This document shows, piece by piece, positions 29,556 through 35,334 of a stretch of DNA of 35,334 nt. This stretch comes from Candidatus Hadarchaeum sp. (lineage in GTDB: Archaea > Hadarchaeota > Hadarchaeia > Hadarchaeales > Hadarchaeaceae): assembly GCA_020725055.1 (NCBI GenBank), contig DYFS01000007.1, positions 1 to 35,334 of the forward strand. Direction: 5' to 3'. Below the pieces are notes generated by a model. It was not told the DNA's origin and searched no databases. It worked only from the letters and a program-made list of their open reading frames with translations. The translations under genes were made by a program, and so were the position numbers. The stretch's first letter is position 1, and each line of letters starts with the position of its first letter.

Positions 29556-29819
29556 ATGCCTGCCCGGAGGTACCGCTCGAGGACGTACAAGCGGCGATTC
29601 GTGAGCGTGCCCGGCGGCGTCAGCATGCGTTATATGGAGAAGCGGGGGAAGGTTTCGAGGTGTGCGCGGTGCGGACGCCCCTTGGCGGGTGTCCCCCCCG
29701 CTAGGTCGGGCGAATTGCGGGCGCTGGCGAGGAGCTCGCGCAGGCCGACCCGCCCATACGGAGGCAATTTGTGTCCAGCTTGCACCCGTCAGGCGATCAA
29801 AGAAGCGGTTAGGGCGTGA
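29556..29819 (+). CDS. rpl34e: Ribosomal protein eL34
   Basis: An 87-residue large-subunit protein with a CxxC...CxxC zinc site: CARCGRPLAG in the middle and CPACTRQAI near the end. The N-terminal RRYRSRTYKRRFVSVPGG is diagnostic. ATG at 29556 begins one base after the previous stop. It is kept by some archaeal lineages and lost from others, so its presence is a weak taxonomic clue. CMP kinase follows after four bases. Confidence 0.94.
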   Translation: MPARRYRSRTYKRRFVSVPGGVSMRYMEKRGKVSRCARCGRPLAGVPPARSGELRALARSSRRPTRPYGGNLCPACTRQAIKEAVRA

Positions 29820-29823
29820 GGCC

Positions 29824-30366
29824 ATGGTGGTCGTCGCGATCAGCGGCTTGCACGGCGCGGGTAAGACCACGGCTGCTCGGGCACTTGTGAGGCGGTTCGG
29901 GCTCAAGTACGTGTCGGCCGGCGAGGTCTTCAGGCAGCTCGCGCGCGGGCGGGGCATTACCCTCGACGAGTTTTCACGCTACGCCGAGCGCCACCCGGAA
30001 ATCGACCGCCAGATCGATAGCAGGACCGCGGAGGCCGCGAAAAGGGGGAACGTGCTCATAGACGCCCGGCTGGCAGGCTGGATGGCGAAGGGGGCGGACA
30101 TCAAAATCCTGCTCTACGCCCCGCTGAAGGTGCGGGTCCAGCGCATAGTCGGGCGTGAGGCGCGCGCGTACAAGGAGGTGCTCAGGGAAACCGCGGTCAG
30201 GGAGCGCAGCGAGGCGAGGCGCTTCAAGCGGTTTTATGGCATAGACGTCAACGATTGGTCGGCGTTCGACCTCGTGCTCAATACCGAGCACTTCAGCCCG
30301 AGGGAAATGGCGAGGTTGCTCGAGCTCACGGTTGAATTTATCGGCAAGCGAAGGGGGCGTGGCTAA
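29824..30366 (+). CDS. cmk: Cytidylate kinase, archaeal type
   Basis: Phosphorylates CMP and dCMP with ATP. The 180-residue protein has the P-loop GLHGAGKTT near residues 8-16, then the CMP-binding FxGEVFRQLARxRGITLDEF-type segment (here SAGEVFRQLARGRGITLDEFSRYAE), a DARLAGWMA motif and the Arg-rich lid VRERSEARRFKRFYGIDVND. The ORF extends upstream inside eL34 but the ATG at 29824, after GTGAGGCC, is the family start. It sits between eL34 and eL14, the conserved archaeal order. Confidence 0.94.
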   Translation: MVVVAISGLHGAGKTTAARALVRRFGLKYVSAGEVFRQLARGRGITLDEFSRYAERHPEIDRQIDSRTAEAAKRGNVLIDARLAGWMAKGADIKILLYAPLKVRVQRIVGREARAYKEVLRETAVRERSEARRFKRFYGIDVNDWSAFDLVLNTEHFSPREMARLLELTVEFIGKRRGRG

Positions 30367-30368
30367 AA

Positions 30369-30614
30369 GTGGTTACGGAAGTTGGGCGGGTTTGCGTGAA
30401 GCTGGCCGGGCACGAGGCTGGCAAGCGATGCGTCATCGTCGAGGTGATCGATCGCACCAACGTTTTGATCGCAGGCCCGGGGGTCAAGCGGAGGCGCTGC
30501 AACATCGCACACCTCGAGCCGCTGCCGCAGAAATTGGGGATCACAGAAGGCGCCACGGACGAAGAGATCAAGCGCGCACTCGAAGCGGTTGGTGCTGGTG
30601 GGGCAGTTGGGTAG
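30369..30614 (+). CDS. rpl14e: Ribosomal protein eL14
   Basis: An 81-residue large-subunit protein with a KOW-type beta barrel: VGRVCVKLAGHEAGKRCVIVEVID followed by VLIAGPGVKRRRCNIAHLEPL. GTG at 30369 starts two bases after the CMP kinase stop. The last 20 or so residues (Gly/Ala-rich) overlap the ribosome binding site and start of cbf5. Confidence 0.94.
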   Translation: MVTEVGRVCVKLAGHEAGKRCVIVEVIDRTNVLIAGPGVKRRRCNIAHLEPLPQKLGITEGATDEEIKRALEAVGAGGAVG

Positions 30615-33219
30615 GCTTCCATCGGATGTCGTGCGCGAGGTGCTCGTGCGAACCCATGATGTAACCGACCCCCGCTACGGCTGTAGACCGGGCGAGAGGC
30701 CGATGCGCGAGCACATCAGGCTGGGCGTGATAAACCTCGACAAGCCAATCGGACCGACGTCGCACGAGATAGTCGCGTGGGTTAAGCGCGTGCTCGAGGT
30801 CCGCCGCGCCGGGCACAGCGGGACACTCGACCCAAAGGTCAGCGGGGTGCTCCCGGTCGCCCTCGGGGATGCGACAAAACTCACCCAGGCGCTGCTACCG
30901 GCCGGCAAAGAGTACACGTGCGTGATGCACCTGCACGGCGAGGTCCCCAGGCACAAACTCGAGCAGGCGTTGCGGGAGTTCGAGGGTGAGGTGTACCAGC
31001 GACCCCCGGTGCGGGCCGCGGTGAAGCGGGCCCTGCGGAAGAGGCGGATTTACTACATCGAGCTTCTCGAATGCGAGGGACGTGACGTGCTCATGCGCAT
31101 CGGCTGCGAGGCTGGCACCTATGCGCGGAAGCTCTGTTTATCACCCCATACCGAGCTTTTCCTAACAAATGGGGGACTCGTGAGAATCAAAGATTTGGTT
31201 GAAAGTCCAGGTTTTACCAAAGATGGTAGGCATAAAGCATGCAGAACACCGACGCTTGCAGATTCCTTCCAAATAGGAGATAACGATATTGTGGCTTTTC
31301 AAAAACTGTCCGCGCCAAAAGAGATGGTTAAGATAACCACAAGCTCAGGGATAAGTCTGGAGGTAACCCCAGAACATGACATCTTAATTGATGCGGATGT
31401 CGGGAGTAAATGGTGCCCCGCGGGAAAACTTAAAAAAATAGATTTTATCTACTCTCCTCGCGTCATAGATCTTCATGAGGAAACACCTTACTTGATAGAC
31501 CTTTTGGATGAAGGTGTACTTGTTAACGACAAATCGATTAAGAACGCTTGCAAAGAGATTCTCCGGGGAAAATTTGGAAACATACGCAGGGCTGCGAAGA
31601 GATTAAACTTGAATCGAAGGGCGTTTTTTCCAGATAGTGAGCTGGGAATCAGTGTCAAAAATATCCAAAAGATCTGTGAAAACTGGGATGAACTAAAAAA
31701 ATGGATCGGTGAGCTTAAAGGGGAATCCGGTCAGATCGTGCGCTTGCCTCGGCGCACAGTAAACGAAGATTTAGCATATCTGCTCGGGCTACTCGCTTCG
31801 GATGGTTGCATCGTATTTGACATCAAAAGACATGTCCGGCCTCACAGGATTATATTTCACAATACAAGCGCGAAATTGAAAGATGAGTTCGTCAAACTCC
31901 ATAAAAAACTGTTCCCCGAGGTGCCGATTCACGTTAGGAGAGTTAGAAAAGATTTGTTCGAGGTAAAAACCGATAATTTTGTTCTAGCCGGGGTGGCCTT
32001 TTCTCTCGGTATCCGAAGCCCAAATGAAGAGTCAGAACTCGCACCACTACTCACACTTCCCAAATCCGCGATAGCAGCGTTTTTGAGGGGATATTTTGAT
32101 GGGGATGGTTTAGCCTTTTGCAAAAAGAAAACTCGAACAAAAGCATATGATACATTTATCCTGTTTACAACGGCAAACTACAAGACATCTAAACGGCTCT
32201 ATCAGCTCCTCAAAAGGATCGGCATTCGCAGCAAGATACTGCCAAGAAAAACACTCGGTGGTTTCCACCAATCTAATTCAAGGGCTTATGACGTGGTGGT
32301 AAATACTCCTGGCGACAAACTCAGGTTCATGGAAGAGATTGGGAGTTTCCATCCGCATAAACGAAAAGTTTTTGAGAGAATCAAAAAAGTGCTAAAACGA
32401 CACAGAGCCGTAGACGATTTTGATTACGTGAGCCAAAAATGTGTGCGCCTTATCAAGACCATCATGGGAAAACATAATGTTTCTAGAAATCAGTTGCGGT
32501 GCGGTGGGAGCATTTACGAAATTCTAAATGAAGAACGAAAGCCCATCCGCTATATTGTTAGAAAGATTTTGCATCGTTTTGATGAAATTGGTATTAGCGA
32601 CATGAATCTTGACGAGTTAAAAAAACTGTGTGAAGGCCAGTATTACCTAGAGAAAATCAAGTCCATTAGAAGAGTCAAAGCCAATGACCCCCACGTATTC
32701 GATTTAACAGTCGACTGCACCCACAATTTTATCCCCGAAGGAGCAATCGTTGTAAGCAATTGCTTCGACATCGGAGAGGTTCTGGGATGCGGCGCCCATA
32801 TGGCCGAGCTCAGGCGGACGCGGGCCGGACCGTTCCGCGAGGACGAAACGCTCACAAAACTGCACGATTTGGCGGACGCCTACGCGTTCTGGCGCGAGGA
32901 GGGAAGCGAGGAGTACCTCCGGAGGACGATTCTTCCTGTGGAGGCGGCAGTCGGGCACCTGCCGAAGCTGGTCGTCCGGGACGGGGCTGTCGATGCACTC
33001 TGCCACGGCGCGAGCCTAGCCGCCCCCGGGGTGCTGACGGTTGAAACCGGCATCTCGCAGGGTGACCTGGTAGCGCTGATGACGCTCAAGGGAGAGCTGA
33101 TATCCCTCGCGAGAGCCGAGATGGCATCGAAGCAGATTTGCGAAGCCGATCACGGCATAGTCGCGAAGCCCGAGCGCGTGGTGATGTCTCCAGGGGTTTA
33201 TCCAAAGAAGTGGAAGTGA
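30607..33219 (+). CDS. cbf5: tRNA/rRNA pseudouridine synthase Cbf5 precursor, interrupted by an intein
   Basis: Cbf5 (dyskerin homologue) is the catalytic subunit of H/ACA ribonucleoproteins and can also make tRNA pseudouridine 55. The precursor is 870 residues from TTG 30607. Removing the intein leaves 176 + 152 = 328 residues, the normal length. The N-extein has VINLDKPIGPTSHEIVAWVK and HSGTLDPKVSG with catalytic Asp75; the C-extein has GAHMAELRRTRAGPF, then a PUA domain (AAVGHLPKLVV, GDLVALMTLKGELISLA). The junction splits GTYARKL from CFDIGEVLG, a continuous stretch in intein-less Cbf5. In-frame TTG 30589 and GTG 30592/30598 are alternatives. It overlaps eL14 by 8 bases. Confidence 0.95.
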   Translation: MGRLPSDVVREVLVRTHDVTDPRYGCRPGERPMREHIRLGVINLDKPIGPTSHEIVAWVKRVLEVRRAGHSGTLDPKVSGVLPVALGDATKLTQALLPAGKEYTCVMHLHGEVPRHKLEQALREFEGEVYQRPPVRAAVKRALRKRRIYYIELLECEGRDVLMRIGCEAGTYARKLCLSPHTELFLTNGGLVRIKDLVESPGFTKDGRHKACRTPTLADSFQIGDNDIVAFQKLSAPKEMVKITTSSGISLEVTPEHDILIDADVGSKWCPAGKLKKIDFIYSPRVIDLHEETPYLIDLLDEGVLVNDKSIKNACKEILRGKFGNIRRAAKRLNLNRRAFFPDSELGISVKNIQKICENWDELKKWIGELKGESGQIVRLPRRTVNEDLAYLLGLLASDGCIVFDIKRHVRPHRIIFHNTSAKLKDEFVKLHKKLFPEVPIHVRRVRKDLFEVKTDNFVLAGVAFSLGIRSPNEESELAPLLTLPKSAIAAFLRGYFDGDGLAFCKKKTRTKAYDTFILFTTANYKTSKRLYQLLKRIGIRSKILPRKTLGGFHQSNSRAYDVVVNTPGDKLRFMEEIGSFHPHKRKVFERIKKVLKRHRAVDDFDYVSQKCVRLIKTIMGKHNVSRNQLRCGGSIYEILNEERKPIRYIVRKILHRFDEIGISDMNLDELKKLCEGQYYLEKIKSIRRVKANDPHVFDLTVDCTHNFIPEGAIVVSNCFDIGEVLGCGAHMAELRRTRAGPFREDETLTKLHDLADAYAFWREEGSEEYLRRTILPVEAAVGHLPKLVVRDGAVDALCHGASLAAPGVLTVETGISQGDLVALMTLKGELISLARAEMASKQICEADHGIVAKPERVVMSPGVYPKKWK
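31135..32760 (+). mobile_element. Intein with LAGLIDADG homing endonuclease, in cbf5
   Basis: Residues numbered from intein Cys1. Block A is CLSPHTELFLTNGGLV. Block B contains TPEH (Thr78-His81), the residues that assist N-S acyl shift. Two dodecapeptide endonuclease motifs are intact: LLGLLASDG with Asp223 and LRGYFDGDG with Asp324, so the endonuclease may be active. Block F is HVFDLTVDCTHNF with His530, and block G ends VVSN before extein Cys+1. The penultimate residue is Ser541 where His is usual. Length is 542 residues. GC is lower than in the host: by hand count 21 of 60 bases at 32101-32160 against 37 of 60 at 32881-32940. That composition points to horizontal acquisition. Confidence 0.95.
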
Positions 33220-33244
33220 AAAATCAGCTTCCCCCCAAAATTTA

Positions 33245-33260
33245 TGTTACATATGTAACA
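33245..33260. promoter_or_regulatory. 16-bp perfect palindrome TGTTACATATGTAACA, copy 1
   Basis: The sequence reads the same on both strands and lies 25 bases after the cbf5 stop, about 86 bases before tRNA-Ser(GGA). A second copy at 35271, differing only at the two central bases, shares the flanks TTTTATG-like on the left and GTAAAATC on the right. It is either a regulator-binding site or a short dispersed repeat. No protein is identified for it. Confidence 0.6.
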
Positions 33261-33313
33261 GTAAAATCAAAACCCAGTTTTCTCGTTTGTGAAATCAACC
33301 CGCTGAAGAAAGA

Positions 33314-33321
33314 GCATATAG
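33314..33321 (+). promoter_or_regulatory. Probable TATA box for tRNA-Ser(GGA)
   Basis: CATATAGC is centred about 30 bases before the tRNA 5' end at 33347, the expected archaeal spacing, and stands in a locally AT-rich gap. Confidence 0.4.
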
Positions 33322-33346
33322 CTTGAAAAACCGTAATCAAACTTGG

Positions 33347-33434
33347 GCCGGGGTAGCCAAGTCAGGTAAGGCGCATGCCTGGAGAGCATGTGGCCCTTCG
33401 GGCCTCCAGGGTTCAAATCCCTGCCCCGGCGCCA
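33347..33434 (+). tRNA. tRNA-Ser(GGA)
   Basis: An 88-base class II tRNA with acceptor GCCGGGG pairing with CCCCGGC (33424-33430), discriminator G at 33431 and encoded CCA at 33432-33434. The anticodon loop CTGGAGA lies between CATGC and GCATG stems, giving anticodon GGA. The long variable arm is GGCCC TTC GGGCC. It differs from tRNA-Ser(UGA) at 11163 at about seven positions, most of them compensated stem pairs or the anticodon. No intron is present. Confidence 0.95.
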
Positions 33435-33715
33435 AACACTTCTGGTGACTGTTGTCCCAAAACCTGTATGTGTACTTAGCTCACGCGCCGGGGATTGTAA
33501 TTCCAGTAGCCTTGGCCCGTGCATCAACACCCCCGTTGATCCTTGCAGCCCTCACAAAAATCAACACCCCTGTTGACAGCGGTGCGTGGACCCTAAAACG
33601 CGATGTGAACGTCGTCTCGATGCCCACCGCAAACGACAGAACAGTTAAATGCATACGTTTGCCCAGCCATTCGAAGGTGCTTAATACGACTTCAAACAAA
33701 CTAGAAGAAGATGGT
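33435..33715. other. 281-base non-coding interval ahead of uS13, with paired inverted repeats
   Basis: No recognisable gene lies here. An in-frame extension of uS13 is open across the whole interval from 33452, but its translation resembles no family and would precede the family-standard uS13 start. The interval holds the two repeats described separately and a possible TATA element GTTAAATGCA at 33644-33653, which would give a transcript starting near 33675. Confidence 0.6.
33523..33577. repeat. Two copies of an ATCAAC...GTTGAY inverted repeat
   Basis: ATCAACACCCCCGTTGAT (33523-33540) and ATCAACACCCCTGTTGAC (33560-33577) match at 16 of 18 bases and are 37 bases apart. Each contains TCAAC and GTTGA arms around a six-base C-rich centre. 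They lie roughly 140-190 bases before the uS13 ATG. They could be paired operator sites or RNA hairpins in a leader. Confidence 0.55.
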
Positions 33716-34270
33716 ATGCCGGTGGAATTCAAGCACATCGTGCGCCTTGCGGGCAAGGACCTGAGCGGCGAGAAGCGGGTCCAGCTCGCGCTTGCCGACC
33801 TCAAGGGCGTGAGCGTGATGATGGCCCGCGCGGTCGCATATGCGGCGAAGGTGAACCCGATGGTGAAGCTGGGCAGCTTGGACAAGGAGGAGATAAAGAG
33901 GCTGGAGGAGGTGGTTTCCCAGCCCCAAGCCCACGGCGTCCCGGGCTGGATGCTCGACCGCAGGAAGGACCAGGACACCGGCAAGGACATCCACATCATA
34001 GGCGCCGAGATCGATCGGAGGGTCCGCGCGGACATCGCCTTGGAGCGCAGGGTAAGGAGCCGGCGCGGCATAAGGCACGAGCTCGGCCTGCCTGTTAGGG
34101 GGCAGCGGACCCGCTCGACCGGCCGCAGGGGGATGGTGGTCGGGGTTAAGCGCAAAGAGATCCGCATCCGCGAGGCAGAGGCCGCCGCGAAGCGCGGGGA
34201 GGCTCCGAAGCGCGGGAAGGTGAAGGAGGAGAAGCCGGCGGAAGAAAAGGAGGCGAAGGAGGAGAAGTGA
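33716..34270 (+). CDS. rps13: Ribosomal protein uS13 with a charged C-terminal tail
   Basis: A small-subunit head protein contacting P-site tRNA; 184 residues from ATG 33716, which gives the archaeal start MPVEFKHIVRLAGKDL. The DLKGVSVMMARAVAYAA helix region and the C-terminal SRRGIRHELGLPVRGQRTRSTGRRG are diagnostic. The last 35 or so residues are a Lys/Glu-rich tail, common in archaeal forms. The longer open frame upstream is rejected. uS4 starts four bases after the stop. Confidence 0.95.
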   Translation: MPVEFKHIVRLAGKDLSGEKRVQLALADLKGVSVMMARAVAYAAKVNPMVKLGSLDKEEIKRLEEVVSQPQAHGVPGWMLDRRKDQDTGKDIHIIGAEIDRRVRADIALERRVRSRRGIRHELGLPVRGQRTRSTGRRGMVVGVKRKEIRIREAEAAAKRGEAPKRGKVKEEKPAEEKEAKEEK

Positions 34271-34274
34271 TCGC

Positions 34275-34841
34275 GTGGGCGACCCCAAGAAGCAGCGAAA
34301 GAAATTCCTCAGGCCATCCCACCCGTGGGAGAAGGAGCGGATAGAGGCGGAGAACAAACTGCTCAGCCGGTACGGGCTACGCCGGAAGGAGGAGGTCTGG
34401 AAGGCCGAGACGGTGCTCCGCGGCTTCAGGCGGAACGCCCGGCGCCTGCTCACGGCATCCGGGCCGCAGGCGGAGCTCGAGACTAGGCAGATGCTGGAGA
34501 GGTTCCGCCGCCTCGGTTTGGTGGCGGGCGATGCAACCCTCGACAGCGTGCTCGGTCTGACGGTTGAGGACATCTTTGGGAGGCGCCTGCAGACGCTCGT
34601 TCACAAAAAGGGTCTGGCGAGGACGCTGCTCCAGGCGCGCCAGCTCGTGCTCCACGGCCACATCACGGTCGGGGGCAGGCGCGTGGCCGTGCCGGGTTAC
34701 CTCGTGAGCGTGGCCGAGGAAGGGGTGATCGACCGCGTCGGGGGTATGCCGACAGAGGAGCGACCAAAGCCGGAGGAGCCAGCGACCAAGGTTGGTGAAG
34801 CCCAAGGCGCCCAAGGGCAGGTTGAACCGGAGGAGGGATGA
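34275..34841 (+). CDS. rps4: Ribosomal protein uS4
   Basis: A primary 16S rRNA-binding assembly protein, 188 residues. The archaeal N-terminus [17 protein letters not shown] and the S4 domain ([35 protein letters not shown], seen in adjacent parts) are clear. The last 30 residues are Glu/Pro/Gly-rich and low-complexity. GTG at 34275 follows AGGAGAAGTGATC. The stop overlaps the uS11 ATG as ATGA. Confidence 0.95.
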   Translation: MGDPKKQRKKFLRPSHPWEKERIEAENKLLSRYGLRRKEEVWKAETVLRGFRRNARRLLTASGPQAELETRQMLERFRRLGLVAGDATLDSVLGLTVEDIFGRRLQTLVHKKGLARTLLQARQLVLHGHITVGGRRVAVPGYLVSVAEEGVIDRVGGMPTEERPKPEEPATKVGEAQGAQGQVEPEEG

Positions 34842-35233
34842 GCGTGCCAGAGGGTAAGTGGGGGGTGGCTCACATATTTTCATCTTTCAACAACACCATC
34901 GTGCACGTAACGGACCTGACAGGCGCGGAGACCGTTTCGCGCTGGTCGGGCGGCATGATTGTGAAGGCCGACCGCGAGGAGTCCTCACCGTACGCGGCGA
35001 TGCAGGCGGCTGCTCGAGCTGCCGAGGAGGCGATGGAAAAGGGCTTCACGGGCGTCCACATCAAGGTCCGCGCCCCGGGGGGCAGCGGTTCCAAGAGCCC
35101 GGGGCCGGGAGCTCAGGCCGCGATCCGGGCGCTCGCGCGAGCTGGCATGCAGATAGGGAGAATCGAGGACGCAACGCCGACGCCGCACGATGGGGTCAAG
35201 CGCAAGGGCGGAAGGAGAGGCCGCAGAGTCTAG
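34838..35233 (+). CDS. rps11: Ribosomal protein uS11
   Basis: A platform protein of the small subunit close to mRNA and the E site; 131 residues. [20 protein letters not shown] at the start, [21 protein letters not shown] in the middle and the ending [23 protein letters not shown] identify it. ATG at 34838 overlaps the uS4 stop by four bases. In most archaea rpoD follows in this operon, but the DNA after 35233 looks intergenic to the window edge with palindrome and promoter-like elements. Confidence 0.96.
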   Translation: MSVPEGKWGVAHIFSSFNNTIVHVTDLTGAETVSRWSGGMIVKADREESSPYAAMQAAARAAEEAMEKGFTGVHIKVRAPGGSGSKSPGPGAQAAIRALARAGMQIGRIEDATPTPHDGVKRKGGRRGRRV

Positions 35234-35270
35234 ATTGATGGGCCCCCACTCCCAGATGCTTCAATTTTTA

Positions 35271-35286
35271 TGTTACACGTGTAACA
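35271..35286. promoter_or_regulatory. 16-bp perfect palindrome TGTTACACGTGTAACA, copy 2
   Basis: It lies 37 bases after the uS11 stop and repeats the palindrome at 33245, with CG in place of TA at the centre. The right flank GTAAAATC is identical in both copies. It sits just ahead of a TATA-like element, so a regulatory role for whatever gene follows the window is possible. Confidence 0.6.
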
Positions 35287-35304
35287 GTAAAATCGCCCTG
35301 AAAA

Positions 35305-35314
35305 GTTTTTAAGT
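35305..35314 (+). promoter_or_regulatory. TATA-like element near the window end
   Basis: GTTTTTAAGT follows an A-rich BRE-like GAAAA stretch and lies 18 bases after the second palindrome. The gene it would serve is outside the window. Confidence 0.35.
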
Positions 35315-35334
35315 AGTTAATTAAACGGCCCAGA

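Noticed and set aside
33452-33715. 88-codon N-terminal extension of uS13
   Set aside because: The frame is open, but the translation is unlike any uS13 N-terminus, covers inverted repeats and a TATA-like element, and the ATG at 33716 gives the standard protein.
33701-34573. 290-codon minus-strand open frame opposite uS13 and uS4
   Set aside because: Antisense to two conserved ribosomal protein genes and low-complexity in its middle (the complement of the Lys/Glu tail).

Overview
The window is an archaeal information-processing supercluster. The RNA polymerase genes (rpoH, an unsplit rpoB, rpoA1, rpoA2), the str-type genes (eL30, nusA, uS12, uS7, EF-1alpha, uS10), an almost unbroken S10/spc ribosomal run (uL3 to SecY) and the uS13-uS4-uS11 group all lie on the plus strand. 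Archaea-only content fixes the domain: split A'/A'' polymerase subunits, aIF1, the Rpp29 subunit of RNase P, eS4, eL32, eL19, eL34, eL14, Cbf5 and archease/RtcB. The aIF1-rnp1 pair between uL29 and uS17 is the order I associate with Euryarchaeota. The retained eL14 and eL34 and the one-piece RpoB argue against haloarchaea and most class II methanogens. A deep euryarchaeal lineage (Thermococci/Hadarchaeota-like) is a guess, not a determination. DNA is GC-rich with many GTG/TTG starts and very short or overlapping gene junctions.

Layout: 1-215 holds the 3' end of a tRNA and tRNA-Lys(UUU). 255-8336 is the RNA polymerase operon ending in nusA. 8338-11113 is the uS12/uS7/EF-1alpha/uS10 set with separate promoters. 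11163-14320 is an RNA-repair block: tRNA-Ser(UGA), archease, a lower-GC two-gene wHTH/nucleotidyltransferase module (toxin-antitoxin-like) and RtcB ligase. 14333-28160 is a SPOUT methyltransferase followed by the S10/spc genes to secY. 28153-33219 is adenylate kinase, an EMC3/DUF106 membrane protein with an extra N-terminal domain, eL34, CMP kinase, eL14 and cbf5. 33347-35233 is tRNA-Ser(GGA) and uS13-uS4-uS11.

The most striking feature is a full-length intein of 542 codons with a LAGLIDADG homing endonuclease inside cbf5, the H/ACA tRNA/rRNA pseudouridine synthase. It is AT-rich against a GC-rich host gene and ends in Ser-Asn rather than the usual His-Asn. Other unexplained structure: a 16-bp perfect palindrome with shared flanks seen twice (33245 and 35271); two copies of an ATCAAC/GTTGAY inverted repeat ahead of uS13; an inverted repeat overlapping the TATA box of the toxin-antitoxin-like pair; an 8-bp inverted repeat around an AT-rich core inside the SPOUT gene; and tRNA genes placed so close to archease and rpoH that co-transcription is likely.

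Together the genes make and tune the transcription and translation machinery: polymerase, elongation factor, ribosomal proteins, tRNA ligation (RtcB/archease), tRNA 5' processing (Rpp29), rRNA/tRNA modification (Cbf5, SPOUT protein), nucleotide kinases and protein export (SecY).
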